DNA from: Sternotherus odoratus
Taxonomy: Eukaryota; Chordata; Testudines; Kinosternidae
Reading direction: 5' to 3'
DNA: 64,000 nt
Assembly (NCBI GenBank): GCA_032164245.1
Contig: JAVMKO010000022.1
Span: forward strand, 10,353,845-10,417,844
The notes beneath the pieces were generated by a model that was not told the DNA's origin, searched no databases, and worked only from the letters and a program-made list of their open reading frames with translations. Every line of letters starts with the position of its first letter. Positions within the stretch are counted from its first letter, which is position 1. Shown here piece after piece: positions 11,936 to 22,262 of the stretch. The position numbers were made by a program, and so were the translations under genes.

Positions 11936-13150
11936 TGCACAGCGTTATTTGTGAGCCTGACCATTATCTCTGCAATATCTGTTGCGGAAAGATACGGGCA
12001 TTATGAACGACCACTCACGCTTACCTGAACCCTGCATGTCAGAAGCAGATGTGCCATAAGAAAGATTAGAAAGATCTTATACTGTAAACTGATATATGAG
12101 TACATGTAGGCCTATATATTTGTATGTTTTGCGCAATGTTCTATTCCATTGTGTTCTGGTCACTCTTCCATTGCATTTGGGGTTTGCCTTTGCCAACATT
12201 GTTGAATCTCTTTAAAATTCTCTATGATCTCAGCACAGACTGAATTGCTAAAAAGGATGCACCTCAGCCAGACCTAAATAACCCCCTTTGGTGGTTCAGG
12301 ACAGCCAACGCAAGCTCAATTTTCAAGATGCTGCATTTGCTTAGCACCTCCAAAGCCGTGGTTTGCAAACCTAGCTTAAAGAAGCATCAGTGTGTGCAGC
12401 CAGATACATCTTCCTCCAGCACGTAGCTGCTTGTGCAAGGTCTTGGGTGAGCCAGATTTGCACATGCAAAAAGTGATGGGAGAAGGGGAGTAGAAAGCTA
12501 TTTGTGTGTAGGGCACCACTGCAGTTGTCAGCTGTGCACCCGACCGTCAATCTGAGCAGGTGAACTAAGTTAATCGTTATTGAGCATTTATTTTCCATTT
12601 CTTCATTTACACCCTGCAGGAAGTAAACAAACAGTTATGGGCAGCTATAATATAGTTGCAGGCCCTGGACTAACGGGTGGTAAAAATAGGTTTGCATATT
12701 CTGGGGCCAAGTGAGTCGAATTCTTTTTAAAGTTATACACACCAGTTGACATTAGTGATGTTGCCTGGGTAGAACTGACAGCAGATTTTGGCCCAGTGTC
12801 TTCCTCTTGTGTGTCTTATTTGTATTGACTATCTCTGCTACTAGCAAACGAAGGCACTCACAATTAGGAATGGCACACTGAAGAGCAATTCAGCTCTTGG
12901 TGCTTGCTGGGATTCATACACTGAAGCTCACATTTTCTGATTTTGGGTACTCAGCTTGAGACACTTCGGGCTGGATTTTCAGAAGGGCTGGGCATTCGCT
13001 CCAGCTGAAGTCAACAAAGCCCCACAGATTTGCAGCAGATGAAGCCCTGGTCCAAAAGCCACAGGCTAAAAAGAAATGACAAAATTGTATCAAGCAAAAC
13101 CCAGCTGGGAATCTGATGGCCACTGGGTGCAAAAAAAACCCCCAACAATG
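11936..13150. other. Intergenic, ancient repeat pieces only
   Basis: 'gctggattttcagaagggct' with 'ccagctgaagtcaacaaagc' (12969-13022) belongs to the recurrent old repeat described in the findings. No gene. Confidence 0.5.
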
Positions 13151-13154
13151 CATT

Positions 13155-13600
13155 ATTATTGCTTCTTCTTTGTATTGCCGGTAGCTCTCAAAAGCCTCAG
13201 TCAGGATCAGGGCCCTGCTGTGTTAGGTGCTATACTGGGGTAGGCAACCTATGGCACGCATGCCGAAGGCAGTACATGAGCTGATTTTTAGTGGCGCTCA
13301 CACTGGCCACTGGTCTGGGGGCTCTGCATTTGAATTTAATTTTAAATGAAGCTTCTTAAACATTTTAAAAACCTTATTTACTTTACATACAGGAATAGTT
13401 TAGTTCTATATTATGGACTTATAGAAAGAGACCTAAAAATGTTAAAATGTATTACTGGCACGTGAAACTTTACATTAGTTAGAGTGAATAGATTACGACT
13501 CGGCACTTCACTTCTGAAAGGTTGTCGACTCCTGTGCTATACAAACACATAGGAAGAAGGGCTTATAAACGACTTTTGAAGGAAGGTAATTCACAAAGAG
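13155..13600 (-). repeat. MIR/CORE-SINE-like 3' tail, antisense, split by a transposon
   Basis: Left piece 'ttctttgtattgccggtagc' to 'ctgctgtgttaggtgctata' and right piece 'caaacacataggaagaaggg' are contiguous in related copies (e.g. 49670-49800, 'ccattgtgctaggtgctgta' then 'cagacacagagtagaaagac'). A hAT-like element separates them here. Confidence 0.65.
13236..13533. mobile_element. hAT-like non-autonomous transposon
   Basis: The terminal inverted ends are 'tggggtaggcaacc' and 'ggttgtcgactcct'. The flanking direct repeat is GTGCTATAC (13227-13235 and 13534-13542), fitting the 8-bp hAT duplication plus one chance base. The 298-bp AT-rich interior has no transposase frame. Confidence 0.75.
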
Positions 13601-14135
13601 TATGCCTGAAAATAGAAATACACTGTCCATTGACATATCAAATTAGTATAATGATCTGAGTAAACCAGCGTGTCTAAACCGACTCGTCTCTTGGTGGAAT
13701 GACTTATTGGGGTTTTCCAACACACGGTGCCTGGTCTTTCTGGAGGTCTCTGTCTTGATGAGTATGTGGTTATAGATGACATTCAGATGAGTGTTTGTGT
13801 GCCCTACCTTTCAGACTTACTATTGCATGTGATATAAGGCAGTGTCCTGAAACAAGTCAAACATAATCAAACCTTGAGTATCCAATTGTTGTAGGGGACA
13901 TTTTTGTTATGTAAGGGTACTGAAGAAGGTGGGGATTGGTTGCTCTGGCAAGAATCTAATCTCTGCAGAAAAGGCTTTCTCCTATCCAGGTTAGAAACTC
14001 CACAGAATTTTAGTTGCCAAGTTTACAGACTGGAGACATCAAACTTTGAGAGATCTGTTGGTATTGATGATTTAAATTGCAGTCACATCTAGAAGCCTCA
14101 ACCATGCTCTGAGTCTCACTGTGCAAAGAGCTGCA
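13601..14135. other. Intergenic, nothing recognised
   Basis: No gene or named repeat. Confidence 0.5.
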
Positions 14136-14139
14136 CATA

Positions 14140-14335
14140 CCCATAGCAAGAAGAAATTCCAATCTACGCAGATGGGAAGAAATATATCAGATAGGATGAT
14201 GTCTATTTTACAGATGGGTAATTGAGACACAGAGAGATTATTTGATTTACACAGGGAGCCTGAGACAGAGTTGGGATTTGAACCCCAATTTCTTAAATCC
14301 AAGTTTAGGCCACAGGACCATCCTTCCTCTCATAT
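14140..14335 (-). repeat. MIR-like SINE, antisense
   Basis: 'gatgtctattttacagatgg', 'gtaattgagacacagagaga' and 'gagttgggatttgaacccca' form an antisense MIR (the complement of the 'tgtaaaatgggg' / 'gggttcaaatcccaactc' order). Confidence 0.7.
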
Positions 14336-14885
14336 TATCTGCCTGTGAATAACTGGCAGTGTCACCTAAACGCAAAGGGTTGGGGTTCCAGTGTGTGGTA
14401 TGATGATGATGGGGCTTTGTGTAGCAAGACTGTTTTCCTCTTCTGTGTGCTGATTTCCCCTATTGTTTCTGCATTATTTTGTGTAATGTCCTTTTTAAGC
14501 TTATCACCACTATAACGAACCAAACCATGAGTCATCTTCTCACTAAATAAAACAGAGCATTTTGTAATTATCTGACACCTTTGAACAGTGCAGTTCGTAT
14601 CCCAAAGCACTCGACCGGTTCAACACAAGGAAGCACAAACTGTACACAGGGCTCCCTTCGTCCACTGTGAAAACTGTAACGGGAATAAAAAGTGGCAGCT
14701 GTTGAAGAGCTCACAGCAATACCATATAAGAGGCTTTTCCAATGGAAACTACAGAAGGAACGTAGGGAGGAAGAGTGGATAAATACAGGATTCATAGACC
14801 AATGCTAGATGCCTTTGACTCCACTAAAGACATAAGCAACTTGTATTTACACTGCAGTTGGAAATTAACAGCCCACCAAATATAA
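14336..14885. other. Intergenic, nothing recognised
   Basis: Short frames only; no named repeat. Confidence 0.5.
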
Positions 14886-14889
14886 ATAA

Positions 14890-15145
14890 CACTTAGCTCT
14901 TATAAAAGCCAGGTATTATAGTATTTCCATCCACAGATCTCAAAATACTTTTCAGATAGGGAACTGAGGTAGAGAGCGAGGAAGGCCCACATCCTCCAAG
15001 GTATTTAGGGGCCTAACTGCAATTGATTTCAATGGGAGTGAGGTGCCTAAATAGCACTGAGGATTTGGACCTAACTGACTTACCCAAGGTAATGCAGTAG
15101 GTCAGTGGCAAAGTAAGGAAGTGATCTGACTGCAGACTACCTCCC
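14890..15145 (-). repeat. MIR-like SINE, antisense, split by a palindromic element
   Basis: Left 'cagatctcaaaatacttttc' / 'agatagggaactgaggtaga' and right 'gacttacccaaggtaatgca' / 'gtaggtcagtggcaaagtaa' are MIR halves. The near-palindromic element 14991-15064 separates them. Confidence 0.6.
14991..15064. mobile_element. Near-palindromic short element
   Basis: The 74 bp read almost the same on both strands: 'atcctccaaggtatttaggg' at one end and the complement of 'cctaaatagcactgaggat' at the other, meeting at 'attgatttcaat'. No coding capacity. Confidence 0.55.
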
Positions 15146-15280
15146 ACTTATTAAATTCTAGTGATGTCTGAACACAAAGGGATGTAGATGCTGTATTAAT
15201 TTGTGATCATCACTCCCATTAGCATCATTCCTACACACGCTGAGACAAGAAAGATCCTACAAAAAAAATTATAGGGGCAC

Positions 15281-15569
15281 CTCAGGCTTGTCTACCCTTC
15301 TAGCACCGCAGTGGTGCAGCTGCATCACTGTTGCACTTAGTAAAGACACTACCTATGCCGGGGGGGGAGAACTCCTCTGGTTGCCGTGGGTATTCCACTT
15401 CCCCAAGAGGCAGTGGCTATGTCCACGGGAAAAGCTGTCCTGTCAACATAATGCTGTCTACCCCGGGGGGTAGGTTAGTATAACTACATTGCTCAGGGCT
15501 GTCGATTTTCCACACCCCGAAGCGACGTCTTTATAGCAACATAAGTTCCTAGTGTAGACCACACCTGAG
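15281..15569. mobile_element. TIR element (MITE-like), 289 bp
   Basis: Ends are CTCAGGCTTGTCTAC (15281-15295) and GTAGACCACACCTGAG (15554-15569), inverted with two mismatches and one indel. The interior is non-coding. It belongs to the 'cttgtctac.../...gtagacaag' class seen elsewhere in the window. Confidence 0.7.
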
Positions 15570-16595
15570 TTCTCTTCCACTTCTCATACGTGAAGTTCAT
15601 CCCAAACGTTCTTTGACGTTGTCACCACATCATAATAATTGCACTACTTGGTGGATGGAGATCTACATTTTTAGAGTCATTTAATTAATTCATCTGCATT
15701 TAACCACGTGTGTGGGATTTGCAAGAGCACTCAGTGTTGATGTGACTCTGACGTCCATGGTCAAATTCCCAGTAACTGCTGTGAGACCACGGTTAGATTA
15801 AAAGTTTACCACTATTGAAAAATGCCTCTCCCCCATATCTCTTCAACTCAGTTAATGCAGATTTTGCTTCCTTACTGCTTACATCCAATTAATTTGTAAC
15901 TTACCACCTATTAAAAATATCAGAGACATAGGCAAATGAACATGAAACTGTCCTGCTCTCCCAAACCCGTTACTGGACATTTCTGCTTATTGTTATGCCA
16001 GAGAGATCAAAAGCCACAAGCTGTGTCCCAGCCAGAGAAGAAACCCCCACCAGACGTTACCTCTCTGAGCCATAACAATGCTCTAGATTGTTATGGACAG
16101 GGCAAGTGGATTGCAAAATTAATCCAACAAAATGGGTCGAGCAATTTGTGTCATTGTACAAGATGTCCAGTGCTTAACATGCTGGGATTGCTATCTAATT
16201 CATAATTAGCACTTGGTAATTAACTGCTGATTGTTAACAGACCAACCACTTCCCAAGTAGCCCCCCATGTCCTGAAGTCACTCTTCGGGTACCCTGCCGC
16301 ATTTTCCCTCTTCTTTAGCTCAGAGCCTGTTAAATCAAACAACTCTTCTCTGGCTCACCCACACCCCTCCCAACAAAGATCATTCCCAAAATAAAGTTCT
16401 CAAATCTGCCGTGTCCATACTACCCATCTTTCCACCAGGGGCCCTCCAGGCCTTCCCTGCCTCCAGCCATCTCGCCAAAGACCTGGTTTTTCCTGTTTGA
16501 GTCTGTTTGCCTCCAGCAGCCATTCCCTGCTTTGGTCGGCCTACTCTTCAAGCTGGGGGTGTGATTCGAGGAGACGTCCCTGAGCTCGCTCAGTC
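15570..16595. other. AT-rich intergenic stretch, candidate conserved noncoding DNA
   Basis: No repeat recognised. 16040-16260 is rich in TAATTA-like and AACAAT-like words, including the inverted SOX-type pair at 16070-16096. No exon. Confidence 0.45.
16070..16096. promoter_or_regulatory. Inverted SOX-type site pair
   Basis: CCATAACAAT (16070-16079) and ATTGTTATGG (16087-16096) are perfect 10-bp inverted arms with a 7-bp spacer. Each carries the SOX core AACAAT. Function is inferred only. Confidence 0.3.
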
Positions 16596-16597
16596 AG

Positions 16598-16757
16598 AAG
16601 TAGCATGCTAAAAATAGAGTGGAGTACCTGCGCACGCCGATCTTCTCCCCGCCTATTATCCCTTCCTGCTGCTGCATCCACACTCTGTTTTTAGAATGCT
16701 AGCAGGGCTACGTCTCCTCCAGGTGGGAATTACAGCTGCAAGTGTAGACATACCCTA
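16598..16757. mobile_element. TIR-element fragment
   Basis: 'tagcatgctaaaaatagagt' at the left and 'gtgggaattacagctgcaag' then 'tgtagacataccctaa' at the right match a reptilian DNA element whose end reads 'agggtatgtctacac'. The left terminus is missing. Confidence 0.5.
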
Positions 16758-16924
16758 ACTCCCTGAGCATCCCCTTCTCTGAGTGCATTCTGCCGCTCTT
16801 TATAAGGAAATCAGCGCCTCCAGACTCAGCTGATTCTACCTTTACACACACCCCATTGCATATGTAGTGGGCAGGCCTAATAGGATAGGGTTGGCTGGCA
16901 AAGAGGCAGACCACTCCATTACAC

Positions 16925-17470
16925 TGATAATTTAATATGAATCATGTTTATTCATCGCACAATACATGTCGGTAGCACCTTTCACTATGGGATGGGCTCA
17001 CAGCCTATGCACCGTTTTAAGCGCTATTTGGAGGACTGACGTGAGGCTGAAGCGGTGCATAGGCGATGTGACGGCTCCTTGCAGAGATGCGTTTCAGCCT
17101 GTATGAGCCTCATTTGTTCATGTACTCTCATGCAGACGTGCAACATAAGTAGCACATTTGTGAGTGCCAATGCATTACATTTCAGCTCTGCAGTGCTAGG
17201 GGCGTAGTTCCAAGGCGTAAGCCATCTTGTTGTGAACATGCACATTTTCACAGGCAAGCCGGTCACGTAGATCACATGCAACTTTGATTGCTCGACCACC
17301 TTTGAAGATGCAACCAGCCACAAGGGCCTCTCTTGCCCTTTGCAATGAGAATAAAGCCATCCTTACAGGCAGGGCCCTGGCTGCTCATCGCAGGCGAGGC
17401 TCCCTGGGCGTTATGAAGCAGAGCGCCAGATGCCGATTGAAGCGCTATCTGTCGCTGTCAACATGAAGTT
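16925..17470 (-). other. Unassigned segment with coding-like minus-strand frames
   Basis: CpG content is above that of its flanks. On the minus strand a frame from 17384 to the stop at 17196 gives 62 residues including LVAGCIFKGGRAIKVACDLR. An overlapping 99-residue frame covers 17323-17024, and an AATAAA lies near 16955. I cannot assign either frame to a family. It may be a decayed gene or transposon fragment, or chance. Confidence 0.3.
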
Positions 17471-17474
17471 GTGT

Positions 17475-18760
17475 TTTTTTTTTCTTTCTTCTTTCAAAAG
17501 GAGATAGATTCTAGGAAACCCAGACAACAAACTGCAGGCGGGGAAGCTTGGAGCACAAAAGGACCTTTTACTTATCTCTGACCTTTCTGGCATGGACGTG
17601 TGTCGCAGGGCGTCCTCTGGGAGCTTCGATAATGCAGAAGCTGGGATGCATTGATTAGGCTTTGAAACTTCAGGCCACCATCTGCAAAGATCTCCTAAAG
17701 ACCCACACAGGAGTAATTAAAAAAAAAAAGAATGAGAGAGGAAAAGAGCAGGCCAAATGCAAAGCTCCAGTAAAAGAACATTGCACAGAGGAGCCATGCA
17801 TTGACTGTGGGTGGAATCCAGGGCCCGGGGCACAGACGTGGCTTTTCTGTCACTGCTACTATAGGGTCATAGCCACATGTGCAGCCCCTGCTAGTTTCCC
17901 ATGTGAGTATCTGTGTAATTTGTTGAGCTATGGAAAAAGCGGTTGCAGATCTGACAGTGTGCAGGGGACGTCGGGGGTTGTCTCTATGAGCAGCCAGTAG
18001 CTGTAGCATCTTGCCTTCTTCCTTCATCTACACACCAGAATTGTGCCTGCCAGTCAGCCCTTGTGCATATACAGGTGCTGTGTAGTTAACAACCCATTGC
18101 CTGTCCACTGTATCCATGTATCCATGCTGTGAGTTAGGGAAATCCGATGTCAGGGAACTAGAGAAAGAGAAGGTATGTTTGTGTCCAGCAGCCTTAATAC
18201 AAAATCCCCTTTATATTCATCACAGCCAAATCCTGTGTCTCCTGTACTGTACCACAGGGGACAGTATGTGGCACAGAGATAAAGAAAGAGAGACAGAGCA
18301 ACAGATGGAATGTTTCTGTTTTATTTTTAGGTCAAAAAATAAAACCCCTTCCCAGGGTCTTTGGAGAAAAACATCCTCTCTCAAGTTTTCTTGTTTTGCT
18401 GAGGGTTTTTTTGCACATGCTGTTTCCAGCTGTTGTTGAGGGATGGGCGGAGTCAGTGAAGGATCCTCTTTGCAGATGTGAAGTTTGCTTGTAGCCCCAC
18501 CCTGTCAGTTTGTCAAGTTGCAGTTTCAGTAGCCATGCAATGAGAGTGAGCTGAGGTCAACTGAGGTGTGGCACTTGATTGTTATCTTTGTGGGGGTTGC
18601 AGGATTTTTTTCCCACTGGCTTGTTTTTTCTTCCCTTTAGGCTCCAGTGACCCAGCTCTGATTTCCTTTTATACTTGTTAATTGCAGTAATCCTCAGCCT
18701 CACATGGCAATGAGTGTTTTCTTTATCACCGATATCAGTCTCTTAGGGTGTGTCTCAGAA
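17475..18760. other. Intergenic, nothing recognised
   Basis: Frames of 107-112 codons at 17662-18439 lack any homology I recognise. No named repeat. Confidence 0.5.
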
Positions 18761-18764
18761 GACA

Positions 18765-19190
18765 TAGGCCTCCTCTATGCTAAAAAAGTTGTACTGGATA
18801 ACTGTGTTGATGAAGGGTGTGGTTTTTTTGCTGACATAGTTATGCTGGTATGGATGCAATTGTACTGGTACAAGGTGCTTTATATTGAGATATCTTCACT
18901 AAATCATGAATATGGGATACCAGAATAAGCCCTTGCATATTGGTATAACTGCATCCATAGTTTTGCCACATTAACTGTGACAGCAAAACCATTAAGTGTA
19001 GACAAGGTCAGAGGTTCTGTTCCCAGTTCTGCCACTGACCTGACAAGGTGGTTTGGGATATTGGGATATCTTCACTAAATCGTGAATAAGGGATACCAGT
19101 ATAAGCCCTTGCATATTGGTATAACTACATCCATACTGAGGAAGTTTTGTCACATTAACTATGCCAGCAAAACCATTAAGTGTAGACAAG
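18765..19190. mobile_element. TIR-element (MITE-like) copy, internally duplicated
   Basis: 'cctcctctatgctaaaaaag' and 'ttaagtgtagacaaggtc' resemble ends of the 'gtgtagacaag' class. The 3' half is present twice because of the tandem duplication 18882-19222. Confidence 0.45.
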
Positions 19191-19222
19191 GTCAGAGGTT
19201 CTGTTCCCAGTTCTGCCACTGA
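18882..19222. repeat. Tandem duplication, two copies of about 160 bp
   Basis: Copy 1 (18882-19038) and copy 2 (19058-19222) share 'gatatcttcactaaatc', 'gcccttgcatattggtataa', 'gcaaaaccattaagtgtaga' and 'ctgttcccagttctgccact'. They differ by a few substitutions and a 9-bp indel in copy 2. The junction is 19 bp. Confidence 0.85.
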
Positions 19223-19430
19223 ACTGCTGTGTGATCCTTGGCCAAGTCACTTCCCCTCGCTGCGCTTCCGTCTCTCCTCTGATCCTCCTCTGTGTTGTCC
19301 GGTTAGACTGTCAGCTCTTCAGGGAAGGGACTATGTCTTACTATGCATCTGTACAGCATCCAACACAATGGGGCCATGAGCATGGTTTGGGTCTTTGGGC
19401 ACCATTGTAACACAAATAATAATAACGTAT
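19190..19430 (+). repeat. MIR/CORE-SINE-like copy
   Basis: 'cccagttctgccactgaact', 'ggccaagtcacttcccctcg', then tail 'tgtacagcatccaacacaat' and 'cattgtaacacaaataataa'. The head starts inside the duplicated segment. Confidence 0.7.
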
Positions 19431-19839
19431 ACCAAATATTTATGAATTACTAATTTACTTTCCACATGTCTTATCTAAGCCATACCATAGCAGGATATCG
19501 TTTTAATGGATAAGTGTTAGATCCTCTTGACCTGACTCGGTATTGATTGATACGGTTTGATGAGATGAGAATCAAGAATACTTTGAATTTTGGCTTTTAT
19601 CTGAAGATTTAAAAACACTTGTAGCATCTTATAGTGTTTTAACATATAAATTAATGCACACACAGCCTTCCTGAGAGGTATGTACATATTAATCAGACAG
19701 ATGGGGTAAGTAACTGCAATATGATTGGCTGGAACGCCATTGAGTTACACAAATTCATCCTGGTACAAGTGAGAGCAACTCCTTGACTTCAGTGCAGATG
19801 TGTCTGCTTCCCGAGAGCTGAATTTTCACCCTTACCATG

Positions 19840-19985
19840 ATTTTACATATGGTAAACTGAGGCATGCAGTGGTTACGTGACCTGCCCTAGGCTACAGAAG
19901 AAGTCACTGGCAGAACTGGGGAAAGAACTCAGGAGTCCTGACTCCTAGTTTTTTGCTCTAACCACTAACCACTCTTGGAAAAATT
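19840..19985 (-). repeat. MIR-like SINE, antisense
   Basis: 'tggtaaactgaggcatgcag', 'gaactcaggagtcctgactc' and 'ttgctctaaccactaaccac' give the antisense MIR order including its tRNA-like head. Confidence 0.65.
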
Positions 19986-20044
19986 ATTTATCAGACAGTC
20001 TTTGTGCTTCTTATTCTCCCGTTAGGAGGTTTGCTAAAGGAATT

Positions 20045-20290
20045 AGAAGTGTAGGAGGTGGGTCAGACCCAAAGTCCATCCAGTCCAACATCCTGTATCT
20101 GGCAGTGTCCAGTACCAGATACTTCAGAGGAAGGTGTAAGAATCCCGCAATAAGTACCGTGAGATAATCAGCCCCCAACATTAGCACTCATCCTGATTTC
20201 TAATAGTTGGAGATGGGGTTAGCTCTGAAGTATGAGATTTAATATCCCTTCTATAAAGCTTATAATTCATTATGATAGCTCTGGATATTC
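20045..20290 (-). mobile_element. CR1 3' end, antisense
   Basis: 'gggtcagacccaaagtccat', 'ccagtccaacatcctgtatc' and 'tggcagtgtccagtaccaga' are the complement of the CR1 3' 'tggtctgacccagtatgg' region; it then extends 5'-ward along the element. Confidence 0.7.
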
Positions 20291-20394
20291 TTGATATCCA
20301 TATAAAATGACCTGCCCCTTTTTAATCTCGCTTAGCGATTGCATCATTTGGCCTCATAGGACGGAAAGAAAGTGGCAGGAATCAAAGCTGGCTT

Positions 20395-20725
20395 TTCACT
20401 GTCAAATATGCAGTGTAGTTGTAGCCATACTACAGACACAACCTGTTTTTTTGGTAAAGGACGTCCAGGATCTCCTTATGGGACCCCATGGAAGCTGCCT
20501 TCGGAATTTGGACAATAAAATTATTCTATTGGACCGCTCTGTGTTGAATGGTCTCTTAGAATATGTGCTAACTACTTGCACTAAACAATCTGTTCCACCT
20601 TGCATTTAGTTGTGATGCTTGGAATACCGTACCCAGATCTTGAAAGCCTGTCTTTCCCACCAACGGACGTTGGCCCAAGAGAAGATATTACCTCACCCAT
20701 TTTGTCTCTCCACTGTCAAATATGT
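20395..20725 (-). repeat. tRNA-derived SINE pieces, antisense
   Basis: 'ttgaaagcctgtctttccca', 'ccaacggacgttggcccaag' and 'agaagatattacctcaccca' match the copy at 29795-29940. 'tagttgtagccatactacag' at 20417 is a second piece of the same type. Confidence 0.5.
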
Positions 20726-22175
20726 AAAGGTCATGTTTAGGCTCATGCACTGAGAATGGCTAGGTGGGAGTATTATTGCAGTGACATAGGAAATGGAAAA
20801 CATTGCCCATTGACTGCGTTCGTTCTCTTTGGGAAGCCTTTACGGCCTGCCTAGACCCAGCAGTTTGCTAATAATGCTCAGATCTACCTTTCTTTTCCTA
20901 TAGACTCCAGCAAAGTGGGGCTTCTGCAGAATAGATTAGCGCTGGAGGACCCAATCCTGCTTCCACTGAAGTTCGTTAGGAGTTTTGCTCCAATGGAAGA
21001 GATCAAGACCTTGTTGTCTTTCACTCTGCTTGGCCCAGTCGCTTATTCGCTTGATCCTTGCTTCTATATTAGGAAGTGTTCGCGGGTGCTGCATGTACCA
21101 GAGGGGATTGACTGACTGACCCCCTCTTCCCCCAAGTAACGAAACATCTGTGTTTTGAACCGGGCGCCAAGTGGTTACTGCACACACGTGTGTGGCTCCT
21201 CGGCCACGGAGCGTGACCACAGGAAAAAGGCTCTGTCCAAAATAGCAAGTGAAGCATTGATGCCCTTCAGCAGAGCCAAGCGAGCCAACGGATTTCACCA
21301 GGGAGGCCCAGGCCTTATGGAGGGGGGAGGGTTTCCTAGACTCAGTTTATTATGCAGCAATTTGCTACTGATGCAGAAAGAGAGTTTCCCCCACCCGAGT
21401 GCAGTGGGAGGACCTGATCCTTCTCTTGCTTACCCCCGTGCAACACCGTTGTCTTCACTAGAACTGCTCCCGATTTACCCTGATGCAGGTGAGAGGAGAG
21501 TCAAACCCAAAGAACTGAGTTCTGAAAAGCTCTTAGAGTCACAGTCTCCTTGGGAGCTCCCTATCTGGGGGTCACGCCTGCACCCCTTGTCCCTCTGTGT
21601 GCAGCGGCCCTAATCTCCAAAGCAGGGGCGCAAGATATTGAAGAAGTGATACGGATGATGGCTTCTCTATCCATCCTCAGACTGTTTATATCCTCCTTTC
21701 CTCTCCTGTCCGTGCAACAATCCATAGTGCATCTTCCCTGGACTAGAAAAGCAAGAAAGGGCCTTAGGTCACTCCATAGCTACCTGAAGTGAGGCATGAC
21801 AACCCTATAATCCAACCAGTCTCCCCCTGTCCAGCTTAGATCGGTCAGACTCTACCCACTGCCCATCCCTTGCTCTTAGCAGCAGATAATGTGACTGCCA
21901 TTTCATATATTAGATTGGGTCACTCAGACTCCTATTCAGAGATTGTTCCTGCCTTCTGCATGCATGGGTTTAAAACCCAGACAGAGGGCAATACCAGAGA
22001 GGCTAGAAATCATTCTTGAATGTTTTGAGGCTATCGTAAGATGCAGGCTGGATGCTTGGGGGGCTAGTCTCTTCTGCTAAGACTGCAATCATTCTAATGC
22101 CTTTGTCCTTCCAAGGATCTCTGGTCAGGAATCTGGACAAGCTTTTCCATAGCGATTACATCCATTACTAAGAAT
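20726..22175. other. Intergenic, nothing recognised
   Basis: A 152-codon frame at 21155-21613 overlaps frames on the other strand and matches nothing I know. No named repeat. Confidence 0.5.
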
Positions 22176-22255
22176 CAGGGTGGTAGCCGTGTTAGTCTGG
22201 AATAGCAGAGTTAACAAAGTCCTGTGGCACCTTAAAGACTATTACTAAATTACCA
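22176..22255 (+). repeat. Turtle-type tRNA-derived SINE, 5' part
   Basis: 'gtggtagccgtgttagtctg' followed by 'aacaaagtcctgtggcacct' and 'taaagactattact' is the head of the SINE seen inverted at 37749-37915. A truncated copy. Confidence 0.7.
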
Positions 22256-22262
22256 TTACTAA

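Noticed and set aside
21155..21613. 152-codon plus-strand frame upstream of CCND3
   Set aside because: No family resemblance, no promoter or splice support, and an overlapping frame on the opposite strand.
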